Below are positions 1 to 10,355 of a DNA stretch of 64,000 bases, in pieces. The stretch comes from Elymus sibiricus (taxonomy: Eukaryota > Streptophyta > Magnoliopsida > Poales > Poaceae). Positions within the stretch are counted from its first letter, which is position 1, and each line of letters begins with the position of its first letter. The DNA is taken from NCBI GenBank assembly GCA_039707655.1, contig CM077666.1:238110166-238174165 (forward strand), written 5' to 3'. A model generated the notes under the pieces. That model was not told the DNA's origin. It was given only the letters and a program-made list of their open reading frames with translations, and made no database searches. Both the position numbers and the translations under genes were made by a program.

Positions 1-1389
1 TCCATGACGTCGCGATGGCTGGGCACCAGAACCGCGCAGCCCTCAATGGTGGAGCCGTCACCAACGGGGGCTACCTGGCCCTCGCCCTCGAGCTACGTCG
101 CGTGGTGTGGCCCGAAAAGTTCAAGCCAGAGCTCCCTCACCGCTACAACGGCACCATAAACCCCACGAAGTTCCTCCTGCTCTACACCATCAGCATCCAG
201 GCCGCGAGGGGGTACGATCGGTCATGGCGAACTGGTTCCCCATGGCCCTCAAGGACACTGCTTGCTCGTGGCTCATGAACCGCCTTGAGGCGTCCATCTC
301 TTCATGGGAGCACCTAAGCAAGCAGTTCGTCGCCAACTTCAAGGGCACGAGTGACCGCTCCCTCATGATCAATGACCTGCGGAACATGCGCCAGCGCCCT
401 GGCGAGCCCCTTCGTAAGTTCATCCAGCGCTTCAGCCAGGTGCGCCACAAGATCCCGAAGGCCTCCTACGCCGCGATCGTCTCCGCCTTCACCAGTGGCA
501 TCATGGACGTGAAGATGCACGAGAAGCTCTCAGTCAGGGATGAGCTAGACTCCGCGGCAAAGTTGTTCGTCCTCGCCGACCGCTGTGCCAAGGCCGAAGA
601 GGGACGCCTCTTCCTCCACAACGACGCTGACGCTGAGCCTGACACGGCGAAGCCCAAGGCCAAGGACACCAAGCGCAAGGGCCCAGCCGTGCTCACGGCA
701 GAGCCGGACTGCAAGCGCGGCCGCGACCGCGGCGAGGCCAAGAAGGACAGCCGCCCTTTCTGCGCCTACCACACCATGAACTCCCACAACACAGAAGACT
801 GCCACGAACTCAAGCTGCTTCGCGAGGGCCGCACCGAGCGCCGCAAGGAGCGTGGCAAGGGCCGCGGTGGCGGTAGCGGAGGTGGCCGCTGGGGCGACAA
901 CCACAACAACGACGCTGGCGACAACAACCGCCAGGGCTGGCAGAACCCGCCACGGCAGGCTGACCCTCAGGCCAACGCCGCCCAAGTACGCGCCAATGAC
1001 TCCCCTCCCGCTGAGAACGCTGGGGGCTACCAAGAGCCCCGCAGGGTGGCCTGTATCCTCGGCGGGGCCCAGGCCCCTCCGTCCAACCGCCACTTCAAGC
1101 AGTTCTCTCGGGAGGTGAACGTGGCCCTCCCGTCGCTCGATTCCACCGGCCGCCTCAAGTGGTCCGAGTTCCCCATCGCCTTCGACGCCAGCGACCAGCG
1201 TGGACGCCGTCCCCCTGCTGTGCACCCCCACCATCAGCAACATCGCCGTCTCCAAGACCCTCATCGACGGAGGCACCGGCCTCAACGTGATCTCCATCGA
1301 GACCTTCGAGACACTCCAAGTGCCCTACGAGCGCCTGATGCCCACCAGGGCCTTCTCGGGCATCACCGACGGCTCCACGATCCGCCGCG
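1..1389 (+). pseudogene. Element A: gypsy gag-protease, decayed, 5' end outside window
   Basis: Encodes the capsid/nucleocapsid polyprotein and the start of the aspartic protease of a Ty3/gypsy retrotransposon. The capsid-like gag domain lies at about 90-570; motifs include RRVVWP, MANWFPMALKD and SISSWEHL. A frameshift near 210-225 separates the first motif from the rest. A knuckle of the form C-X2-H-X4-H-X4-C lies at about 760-802, followed by an R/G/N-rich basic tail. The protease follows in another frame from about 1200, with LIDGGTGLNVIS as the active-site loop. The frame breaks soon after GSTI at about 1385, where sequence matching the end of integrase begins. Close relatives lie at 12913 and, inverted, at 48726. 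The family assignment is firm; the element cannot be functional. Confidence 0.9.
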
Positions 1390-1466
1390 GCCCCACTCAT
1401 GACAGAGGCGGGTGTTCCGGTACCAAATACATGGAATGCCCGCCATCACCATAAGTTCTATCCGTG
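1390..1466 (+). pseudogene. Element A: remnant of integrase C-terminus and stop region
   Basis: This short stretch aligns by eye with the end of integrase in element C (27225-27321). Shared landmarks are a GTTCC-GT-CC block, TGGAAT, and AAGTTCTAYCCGTG at 1453-1466. It directly follows the protease fragment, so reverse transcriptase, RNase H and most of integrase are missing. The sequence after it (GGGGCTGTACA-like at about 1490) matches what follows C integrase once CACTA element G is removed. I infer an internal deletion of roughly 3.7 kb. Confidence 0.7.
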
Positions 1467-2549
1467 CCCCACGGATACGAGCAACATGGAGCTGTACATG
1501 CTCTAGGGCTCTCTCTACCCGCGCTGCCTTCGGCATGTGAGAGCTCCTTCCCACTCTCGTGGAAGCCCCATGCTCAGCGCTGGCGGATGCCCCATGCTCC
1601 GCGCTGGCGGCTTACTTGAGGGGCCCTCGGCCGTCACATCCTCAAGCTGACCCGTGTCAGACACGGCAGCATGTATCTTTCCTTCAAACCCCGTGTACTT
1701 GCTGCTGCAGGGCGCGCGCTCATGGTCTCGCCCGCGCCGGTCACGCGAGCGGGGGCTGGGCACGGTGTCTGTGCTCGGGTCAGTCCCAGCAGCACTGAAA
1801 AACCCAAGCGACTGAGCTCTAGCTCGCGGGCCTGCTCCCGTGCACATCACCTCACCAGGTCCTTGGTGCTCCTATCTCCTCGCGTAACACCCACAGGCGA
1901 CCTCACGAGCGCGCCCTACTACACCGTTTGCAAAAACTTGGCAGTTTCCCTGGTGCAGGATATGAAGGCTTCAGGAGCCCCCCTCGGGAGAACTCGCAGC
2001 GGGTCCTACGGACGGAGGGCCTCGCGAGGGACTGCGCCTCACGAGCCATGCCTTACGAAGGACTCGCCCCAAGCCGCACGCCACAAAGGAGCTAAATCTA
2101 AAGCACCCCTCTGGTCCTTTCCCTCTCGTTTCTCTCCCGTGGCCTCCTGATTTCTCTGGCACAAGCCGCCTGTGCGTCAAGGTGGGGGGGACCCTGAACA
2201 TCGCGCCTCAGGGACTCCTACCAGCCCTAAGAGCCCTACACCCTCTGGCCTTGCTGAGTGCACGCTCTGGGCATCCCAGCGATGGTGTAGCCCACCTCGG
2301 GGGCTGGGTCCCAGCGACACAGGGCACAAAGGCAATGTAAAAGGAAAATAAAGGCCTCGGGAGGAAAATGAAAAACGCATAAATCATTAAGTGCTTACAG
2401 CAAAAGTACCATGCAAACATTTTCACGCCACCGCGGGGACACGTCTATCCTATTACAGCAACAGGTCAAGGAAAATTTAGGCGCGTGAGGCGCCGCCATC
2501 GCCGCTCCCACCGCCGTCACGAGGGGGCTCGCCGCCGCCGCCGCTGACT
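1467..2549 (+). other. Element A: non-coding spacer between pol and antisense ORF
   Basis: No credible coding frame. It is colinear and in the same orientation as 32947-34190 of element C. Shared blocks are GTGGAAGCCCCATGCTC (1560 and 33031), CTCAAGCTGACCCGTG (1642 and 33160), GGGTCAGTCCCAGCAGC (1778 and 33432) and CGCGGGCCTGCTCCCGTGCA (1825 and 33479). Both copies end in a CACGG/CGCGGGG-AC motif just before the 3' end of the antisense ORF. The 17-bp block GTGGAAGCCCCATGCTC occurs twice in C, and a shortened second copy is seen in A at about 1588. Confidence 0.75.
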
Positions 2550-3315
2550 TCAGGCTCGAAGGCGTACAGCTTGACAAAGCCGGCCACACGCTTCCCTCAC
2601 TGCCTCCTCAAGGTGTTCCCGGAGCTCCGCCGGGGCAGGAGTCACCACCCGCCCGAAGTCGAAGCGATCGTCGAGGCGGAGGAGGTTGCTAAAGAGTCGA
2701 GTTGTCGCCTGGGTCAGCAGGTCGCGGCACGCTTCCTCGACGGTGCCATCCGTGTCCAGCAGCTGCTTCTTGAGGTCGTCAACCTCGGCTTGGAGCTCGT
2801 CCCGCTGGGCCGCGAGGCTCGTCTGCTCATCAAGAGCGGCCTGGGCAGCCGCCAGCTCGCGCTGCTTCGCTAGCAGGCACTCCCATTCTGCCTCCTGCGC
2901 GGACGCAGATGCCGCGAGCTCGCCTTCCCGGGTCTTGGCATTCGCCTCGCGGGTAGTGACCGCCTCCTGGGACCTAAGGATCTCCTCCTTGCGCTTCGGG
3001 AGCTCAGCTTCGCGGGACGCGAGCCGACCCTCGAGGGCCTCCGCAGCCTCCTCCCGCGCCTTAAGCCTGCGCTCCCACGACGTAGCTTGCTCCTGTAGCA
3101 TCTTCTCGTAAGCGTCTGCCTCCTCCCGCCGCCGCTTGGCCTCCTGGGCATCTTCGAGGGCCTTCACGAGGGACGCCTGGGCCTCCTTGGCGAGCTGCTC
3201 GCGCTGCGCCAGCGCCTCCTCGTCCCGCAGGCGGTCAAGCTTCGCCGCCTCACGAAGCTGGCTCCACCCCTCCGCTAGCCTCCGCCGCTCCTCCCGAGCT
3301 CGCGTTCGAGGTCCT
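2550..3315 (-). pseudogene. Element A antisense ORF: C-terminal coiled-coil part
   Basis: On the minus strand this frame encodes about 250 residues. The first two thirds are a long charged helix with heptad-like spacing, rich in E, A, R, K and Q (for example KRRREEADAYEKML and AAQRDELQAEVDDLKKQL). A more globular tail follows (DDRFDFGRVV). The frame is open upstream to about 3315, where a frameshift or stop separates it from the middle part at 3350. Proteins with a gypsy-type transposon domain often end in such a coiled coil, so I read this as the C-terminal part of the ORF that starts at 5320. Its function is unknown. It lies antisense to gag. Confidence 0.65.
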
Positions 3316-3349
3316 CAATAGCCGCCTTGACGCCGTTGATGGCCCCGCT

Positions 3350-4333
3350 CTAGGGCGCGGTACCGCTCTCCTGCAGCACCAAGGCGCGGCTCGCCAGGGC
3401 CTCCTCATCACCTGCTAGCGTCGGCGGGCGGGAGGGCACAACCTCGAGCCCCTCCGGCTGCCCCGCGCCATCGCCCCCGGCAGGGATTGTGCTCGCCGTC
3501 TGGCGTGGGGGGCCCGGGATGGCCGCTTCCAGCACCGGCGGTGTCGCCCCGCGCTTTGGCGCCGCCCTGAACGCTTCAGGGTCCGAGCGCCCGGGCCCAG
3601 AGGTGGCTCCCGTGGGGGCTGTGGTGGCCTCCGCCGTGGTAGGCGTGGTGTGCTGGGGAGGGGTCGGTGCTTCGCCCCCCTTCTCCGCCATCTCGACACC
3701 GAGACCAGGGGCCGCCTCGGGAGGCGCCAGCATGGTCTCCTCGCCACCCCCCGGTCTCATCGCCGGGGGCGTCGGCGCGGCAGGCGGGGCGGTGTTCAGA
3801 GGAGGGGATGGCCCTTCGACCTCGGCCTTCCTCTCCTTGGTCTTCTCCTGCTCCTCGGCGGCCAGCTCAGAGCTCCTGCGCAGGAGACAGCTCATCAGGA
3901 CTGCAGTAGCCAGGGAGCAGGGATCGATAGGAGAGGGCAGAGGAACTTACTCATCCTTGGGGTAAAAGCTCCTCCTCTTCCGCTCCTTGATGGCGCCGCT
4001 GCTGCTGCCACCATCGCGTAACGCGCCTGGGCGGCCGCCCGAGGGCGCGGTGTGGTTCTCGTCGGGGTCGGTAGCCACGGTGGTCCCCTCCCCCCGCTCC
4101 TCGGGGCTCGTCGCTCTCCGCGGCATCGCCTCCTCCCTCCCTCTCCGGCACGGGCCTGGCCGGCACGATGTGAAACGCGTCCCCGTCGTTGCCCTCGTCC
4201 TCGCCCAGCCGAAGCCGGCGACACGCCGGCGGAGACGGAGGCGGTGGCGGAGACGACTCCTCGCTGCTCTCCTTCCCAGAGTCGGAGGCCTCGTGGTCGC
4301 CTGAGGAGGACCCCTTCTCCGAAGAATCCTCAA
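3350..4333 (-). pseudogene. Element A antisense ORF: low-complexity middle part, frame broken
   Basis: Two minus-strand frames (about 4333-3947 and 3895-3350) link the N-terminal domain to the coiled coil. They are rich in P, A, G, E and T and include a basic patch, KERKRRSFYPKDE, at about 3985-3947. A possible short intron lies at 3901-3950: it starts GTAAGT and ends CTGCAG on the minus strand, but at 50 nt it is below the usual plant minimum. Part of the frame change may therefore be splicing and part mutation. I see no domain here. Confidence 0.45.
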
Positions 4334-4366
4334 GAAGCTCCCCAGGCTCCTCGAGGACCGTCCGAA

Positions 4367-5320
4367 TCAGCCCCCCTGGTCGAACTGGGGCATCGCTGCG
4401 ACCAGCTCAGCCTTGTTGGACCAGTGGTGCACAGGGTGCACATCATAAGGCACATCGTCTGCCTCCCCTGGGAATAAAACTTCCCCAGCATCGGCCACGG
4501 CTTCGGCCGAGAGGGGCTCCCGTGCCAGCCTGATCCGGTCTCCGGGTCCGGTGATGTCCCACACCGGGTGCGAGCGCTTCTGTAGGGGCGCGATGCGGCG
4601 GTGGAGGAACTCCTTGGCAATCATGCCTGCCATAAGCCCAACCCTGTGCAACTCTGCCAGCCTCGTTTGGATCGACCTCAGGGCGGCGCTGCCAAGCTTC
4701 TTGTGCTCCCAGCGGGGGATCTTCTCAGCCGGCTCGGTGGGGACCCCCAGGAGAGGACTAGTCCGCTGGGCATCAACATAAACCCAGCGCGACCTGAAGT
4801 TCTCCACCTTCTTCAGGATCTTCATGTCGAGGAAAACCTTGCCCATCTCGTCGTCAATGCGGAAGGAGGCACCTCCGGAGCGGTGGTTCCCAGAGGAAAA
4901 AACCAGCAAGCTGTAGAAGGTCCGAAAGAGCGCTACGGACGGCATCACTCCCAGGAATGCCTCGCAGAGGTACGCGAAGAGCGCCAGGACGAGGACAGAG
5001 TTGGGGTGAAGGTGGAGGAGCCAGATCTCACAATCCTCAAGGATGGCATAGAGGAAGTCGGAGAAGGGCGGCACCAGCCTGGCGAAGAGCGAGTAGAAGA
5101 AGACGGGGATTACCGTGGGGCCGAGGTCGCATCGTGGGACCAAGCCCGGCCAGATCTTGGTGGCACCTCCCTCAAAGTGTGTTGAGGCCAATAGGGGGCG
5201 GGCCCTGGCCAGCCCGTTGTCCTTGATGGTGGCCGGCAGCAAGGCCGGACCAAGCTCCGCCGCCGGGGAGCTCTTGCCGGAGGAGGCCTCGGCGGCCGCG
5301 GGTTTCTTGCCTGGGGCCAT
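4367..5320 (-). CDS. Element A antisense ORF: gypsy-type transposon domain protein (N-terminal part)
   Basis: The frame starts at an ATG (5320-5318) and runs 317 codons. Its N-terminus is short and basic (MAPGKKPAAAEASS). The core reads LVPPFSDFLYAILEDCEIWL then LHPNSVLVLALFAYLCEAFLG, the hallmark of the 'putative gypsy-type transposon' domain (Pfam PF04195). That domain is found in antisense or extra ORFs of Tat-lineage gypsy elements between pol and the 3' LTR, which is where this lies: about 270 bp before the LTR at 5595 and opposite in strand to gag. Its biochemical role is not known. The frame stops at 4367 after FDQGG; the protein probably continued into the low-complexity and coiled-coil parts. 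Confidence 0.8.
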   Translation of the reverse strand: MAPGKKPAAAEASSGKSSPAAELGPALLPATIKDNGLARARPLLASTHFEGGATKIWPGLVPRCDLGPTVIPVFFYSLFARLVPPFSDFLYAILEDCEIWLLHLHPNSVLVLALFAYLCEAFLGVMPSVALFRTFYSLLVFSSGNHRSGGASFRIDDEMGKVFLDMKILKKVENFRSRWVYVDAQRTSPLLGVPTEPAEKIPRWEHKKLGSAALRSIQTRLAELHRVGLMAGMIAKEFLHRRIAPLQKRSHPVWDITGPGDRIRLAREPLSAEAVADAGEVLFPGEADDVPYDVHPVHHWSNKAELVAAMPQFDQGG

Positions 5321-5594
5321 GGCGGAGGAGAGATTGGAAGTTGGAGGAGGACTAATAGGGGAGCTGTGCGCACGGGACGAAGGGCGATATGGGGACGGAG
5401 AGCAATGACGTGCCTGCGCCTCGAGCGGGCAGGCTTTATCGCCAAGACGGCGGTTACCGAGGCGTCATGGGGAGTGGGGGCGACCCTCCCCACGAAAGCC
5501 GCCACGCGTCGCCTCTGGGCCCGGCAGCTCGATGGGCCCCGCGCCATTTCATCCCTAACCAGGCAGAACATGCGCGCCACGGGCCCGGGGCTAC
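5321..5594. other. Element A: region between antisense ORF and LTR, with degenerate polypurine tract
   Basis: GC-rich leader of the antisense ORF on the minus strand. On the plus strand it ends in GGGCCCGGGGCTAC at 5581-5594, directly before the LTR start TGTCGGCC. A G-rich tract at this place would prime plus-strand DNA synthesis; here it is interrupted by C residues. No gene seen. Confidence 0.5.
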
Positions 5595-6289
5595 TGTCGG
5601 CCTAGTGGGAACCAGGGTACCACAGCCCGTTTGCCTCTGGCCCAGAGGAACGCGCTCGGGCGGGCCCGTGAGAGTGGCCTTGCCTAAGACGCTTCGGAGG
5701 GAGCCGCCTAGCGAGGGGCGAGCCTCGCGAGGCCCCTCCCCGCCAGGCCAGGCCCTGCCGAGGCCGCCAAGCACCAGGTTCCCTCGCGAGGCTCCCCACG
5801 CGAGGTCTTCTCACGAAGAAAGTCGTACGGCGCCAGCCGCGGGGCTCCGCGCCCAGCACATGGGTGACGTCCAGCTATCAGGATAAGGACAGCTTCCATT
5901 CTGGTGATAAGGGAGCTGCGGTGTCTGCCTCCCCCAAAGCAAGTCCCAAAGGCTTTCCTCTTTGGTGATAGAAGATCAGGACGGATCAGCGTGCCAGGAC
6001 GAAGGTCATCTACAAGCCCACCAGCGCGTCACAAGGAGCTGCTTTAGTAGGCGGAGACTGCCTTTAATCAGGATGAGCCTGCGCTCTTGTCCCCCTTTTG
6101 AATGGCCGCCCTGTGGCAACCCTTTCCCGCTCATATTTTCGGGGAAGAGGACCAAGGCACTACAAAAGGAGCAGGGCTGCTCCCATGTAAGCGGATCGAC
6201 TCATTCTCCCCCACACCTGGTGTACTCGGAGCCACAAGCTCTCCCTACAGAGCAATCCAACGCAGGCAAGATCACTACAGGAATCAGCT

Positions 6290-6825
6290 GATTTGCCGTC
6301 TGCCATGGCAGACGGCAAAGGACCAGAAAGCTGACGGCAAAGGTCTTTGCCGTCAGCCGCATACGGCAAACATGGCCGGCACTGTAAGTTACGGTAAAGA
6401 GCTTCTTTGCCGTCTGTTTTCAAACAGCGGACGGCAAAGACATTTGTCGTCAGCTTTCCTGGGCAAGCAGACGGCAAAGAAAGTTGACGGCAAATGATAG
6501 ACGTTAGCCACGTTAGGTGTCTAACGGGAGGCTTTGCCGTCTGCCGGCTGACGGCAAATGTGCCCTCCACTTTGCCGTCTGCTTCATGACGTCATCAGAC
6601 CCGTCACCCTCCCCGCTCTTTGCCGTCTGCCGCTGCCACCTCTTTGTCGTCTGCCACAGACGGCAAACCACGCCATCCTTTGCCGTCTGCCACAGACGGC
6701 AAAGTGACAAAATGGGTCAGCCCCAGTCTCACAGGTTGCACAGGTTGCTGCCACGTGGCCACTTTGCCGTCTGCGGCAGACGGCAAAGAGTCCTTTGCCG
6801 TCGGTGGCAGACGGCAAAGAGCCTG
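6290..6825. repeat. CACTA H left subterminal repeats (TTTGCCGTCTG / CAGACGGCAAA)
   Basis: More than fifteen copies of TTTGCCGTC or its complement lie in about 530 bp, several as head-to-head pairs that form perfect hairpins (for example 6292-6320 and 6678-6704). In En/Spm elements such subterminal motifs bind TNPA. The matching right-end array is at 12200-12615. Confidence 0.85.
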
Positions 6826-6881
6826 CATTGCCTCTTTTTATTCTGTTTTTCTTATATCCAAGCATTTTCACAGCAAATATA

Positions 6882-6883
<2 letters not shown>

Positions 6884-6923
<40 letters not shown>
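6884..6923. repeat. (TA)n microsatellite
   Basis: A run of alternating T and A of about 40 bp inside CACTA H, flanked by two copies of a TTCACAG-GCAA-TATGA-like segment. Confidence 0.9.
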
Positions 6924-6925
<2 letters not shown>

Positions 6926-7154
6926 CACAGGGCAAGTTTCACAGCAAACATATGAGATATCCAACACATAAGTTTCATCCATACATACATAGCAAGTTCC
7001 ACATACATAGTTCCATCCATACATATTATAATAGTTTCATCCATATAGCAAGTTCCACATTGTTCAAAGGTACAAAATCAAAACAGAAAGTAAAAAGAAG
7101 CACTCCATCAATGCAAGCTTCCGTGAATGAAATCTGCAAAATGGGAAATAAGAA

Positions 7155-7980
7155 AGTTAGAAGAAGAAGACAGAAGAAGAAGAAGAAGACTAGAAGAAGA
7201 AGAAGAAGAAGAAGAATAAGAAAGTAAAAAGAATCACTCCATCAATGCGAGCTTACCAAGGTTATCATGCCATTTATGAGCTAAGTAAGCTAAGTATATG
7301 ACATTTATGAGCTTACCAAGGTTATCATGCCATTTTTGACCTAAGTAAGCTAAGTATATGACATTTATGAGCTTAGCAAGGTTATCATGTCATTTATGAG
7401 CTAAGTAAGCTAAGTATATGACATTTATGAGCTTAGCAAGGTTATCATGCCATTTATGAGCTAAGTAAGCTACTTATGTCATAAATGAACTAAATAAGCT
7501 AAGTATAGGTCATTATTGAGCTAACCTAGGTAATTATGCCATTTTTGAGTTAACTAAGCATATTATGTCATTTTTCACATAAGTAAACTAAGTATAGGTC
7601 ATTATTGAGCTAACCTAGGTAACTAAGCATATTAGAGCTAACTTAGGTCATTTTGGAGCTAACTTAGGTAAAATGGATCATTTTGGAGCTAAGTAAGCTT
7701 ATTATGTCATTTTGGACGAAAATAAGCTAAGTATATGTCATTATTGAGCAAACCTAGGTAACTAAGCTTATTAGAGCTAACTTAGCATATTAGAGCTAAC
7801 TTAGGTCATTTTAGAGCTAACTTAGGTAAAATGGATCATTTTGGAGCTAAGTAAGCTTATTATGTCATTTTGGAGGAAAATAAGCTAAGTCTAGGTCATT
7901 ATGGTAAGCATATTGGAGGAAATAAAGCTAAGTCTAGGTCATTATGCATTTGTTAAGCAAAACACTAGAGAAAACTTACC
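7155..7980. repeat. GAA tract, 60-bp minisatellite and diverged AGCTAACTTAGGT repeats
   Basis: A GAA/AGA tract (7155-7222) precedes about four tandem copies of a 60-bp unit at 7247-7480. Each unit contains GGTTATCATGCCATTT and AGCTAAGTAAGCTAAGTATA, and adjacent copies differ at only a few positions. From 7480 to 7960 the units decay into shorter blocks built on TTAGAGCTAACTTAGGTCAT and TAAGCTAAGTATAGGTCATT. No coding potential. It lies just downstream of the TNPA-type gene. Confidence 0.85.
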
Positions 7981-7985
7981 GTCAT

Positions 7986-10355
7986 CACGGAGCTGAAGCA
8001 CCGGGGGTGCTCGTGCCGGTAGCACCTGGAGAAGGATCGTGCGATGCTTGTCTGGAGTTACGCTGCACCAAAGATCATTTGCAATGTCTCGTTAGCATGA
8101 TGACACTCAAATGTTAAGACTAGTAACTAATGACCATTCAAATGAAACTCACCGTGGTCCTCGGAGCAATGACTAGCATCGGCGGAGGGGTCTGACCGGT
8201 CTTCTCGCACACAGACTGCACATTTGGTTTTGACGAGTAAGTCATATTAGTTAGTAATGAAACGAACATTAAGTGCATGATTTGGCTAATATGCAGAAGA
8301 AACTTACCACGAGGAGCTCGTACATGGCCCGGTTCGCCATGTCATTCCGTGCCCTCTCCTCCTCCAACATCCTAGCCGTCCTCTCCTCCAACTCCCGCTC
8401 CTTCTTCGCCGCCTGCCGGTCCCTCTCCTGCAGAAGCGCCTGGGTTTTCTCTCTCTCTTTCTGAATAGCAGCCTGCAACACCACTCCTCGTTAGCATTGT
8501 AATCATCGAGCAGACGCACACACAATGTAATGGAGAGGAAAGAAATCTGAGTCCGTATAACTAACCTCGATGGCGAGATCCATTGGCCGTGGACGAGGCC
8601 TTATCTCAGTGGCGGAGCTCGTTTGGCGCGCCTTGATCTCCGGGAGAGTGCTAGGACAACGTATAAGTCCATCTCCAATGGCTATCGAGCCATGGGACCT
8701 CCCGCCACCAGATATCATCACCAGCTCTAGATCAATGGGACCCTGGCTCGGGTTAAAGTCTTCCCCTTTCCTCGCCTTCCCCTCATCTCTGTACCTCACG
8801 AGCTTGTTGTGCGAGGAGATGTTGGTGAAGCTCTCTGGATGATCGAGGTCAGACACAGAGAATGCCTTGACCTTCTTGTACGAGGCAGTATGGGCCATGG
8901 CATAGAGGTCGTACACCTCTGGCACCTCCGCCTTATTGTATCGCCCCTAAAAGAGAGGAACAGAGTAAATTAGTAATTAAAGGGCTCAAGCTAGCATGAA
9001 GAATGAATTGCATGAATCATGAAGCAAACCACATACCCAGTTCCGCCCGAACTGATATAAGTTGGCGCTGCCTTGATGGTGTGGCACACCTTCCATTTGG
9101 GCACGCCGGTCCTTGGCATTGTTGTGGAGGGCTAGCCATTGGTCTGAGCACCACTCATCCACCAACACCTCCCAACAATCCATCTGATCCGCACACCATC
9201 TCTAGGGCACCTAAGTTAGTAAAGAGAAACTTGAGCGCTACGCCTACGAATCAAATCAAGGAAACTAAGTACAAGGCCTTAAGAATAGGTAATTACCGTC
9301 ATGTACTGCTCCTTCTTCAGAAACTTTTCACGGCACGCCTGCTTGGTCTTCTTAATACCACGCGAGGCGTAGTAGTCTCGAACAGCCTGCACTCGAGCCT
9401 CGTGCCATAAGTTTTGTAGTAGGCGCTTGCACGCGGCATCGATAACCTGTGCCACGGCCTCCTTGTATCCCTCCTCACACCTGTAGAAGGTCTGCAATCA
9501 AACGAGACAACATTGATTAGTACAATAACTAGCTATTTGAAGATTTTTAATTGTGTAAAGGAGAAATTACCCAAAACTTTCTGATCACCATCTCTGCCCT
9601 CGTGTGGCACAAGACACCGTCGATCATCTCCTCTGGCGGGGCCAGGGCAGCCAAGTAGTGCTCCCAGCTCAATCCTAGCTATGGAACCTGACCCTCACCG
9701 GGCAATGTGACAAACCCCGGGAAGTTTTGCCGGCAAAGCACACCAAGGACGGTGTTGGGCCTGCGGACATCCGGAGCGTGGTCCCAACCCCTGCAGTATG
9801 ACAAGGCCAACGCATTAGATATTTGAAGAAACGTGAAGGCAAAAGGTGCAAAAGGAGTAAATGCACTTACCTCTCCCCATCAGGGAAAATCAACCACCTC
9901 TGCTCGCGGGTCACCGGCACGGTCGGGAGCCATGTACAACCACGTTGGTAGATGGTGGCCCCCTCAACCACCTCGCCCTCGCTATCAGCCGAATCCCCGC
10001 CACCATCAGCATGGCTACTCGGCCCCGCAGGCGGATCCGGCCAGGTACCCCATCCGGACGTCTCCTGGGACGTAGCCTGGTCTGGAGTCTCGTGGGCCGA
10101 AGTCTCGTCGGCCGAAGGCCCGTCGACCCGAGGCTCGTGGACCGGAGTCCGCGTAGCCTCCTCCTCGGACGGGTCCACCCTAGCAGTCACGTGCTCGGGT
10201 GAATCAGCTGGGGGTGGCGGCGAGGAAGGCGTACGAGCCTGCCTACCTCCTCTCCCGCGGCCACGTCCTGATCTACCTCCTCTCTTCTTCCCTCCCCGAC
10301 CTCCTCCCCCGGTGGGCACCGACGCCGACGAAGAAGGGCCCGGCGGTGTCCCCAT
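7986..10355 (-). CDS. TNPA-type CACTA protein (plant transposase, Transposase_24-like), about 8 exons
   Basis: Minus-strand gene starting at ATG 10355-10353 (MGTPPGPSSS). Exon 1 (to about 9872) is an R/G-rich, then acidic, N-terminal region. Later exons, by GT/AG signals: about 9790-9570, 9492-9300, 9208-9040, 8947-8568, 8472-8309, 8214-8157 and 8067-7986, with TGA at 7988-7986. Donors GTAAGT (exons 1 and 6), GTATGT (exon 4) and GTGAGT (exon 7) are good matches. The core around LALHNNAKDRRAQM and HHQGSANLYQFGRNW matches the Ptta/En-Spm Transposase_24 family. Exon 6 encodes a charged coiled coil (REKTQALLQERDRQAAKKER). The family is TNPA-like and expected to bind subterminal repeats. Exon 2 has one in-frame TAG (after GEGQVP, about 9680), so this copy is probably inactive. 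Exon limits are inferred. Confidence 0.75.

Noticed and set aside
545..1297. 250-codon minus-strand frame opposite gag of element A
   Set aside because: It is the shadow of the GC-rich gag frame; similar antisense frames occur opposite gag in C (13255-14310) and D (47701-48561).
6290..6825. CRISPR-like or phage-type repeats
   Set aside because: Irregular spacing, inverted copies and the CACTA termini make this a transposon subterminal array in a plant genome.
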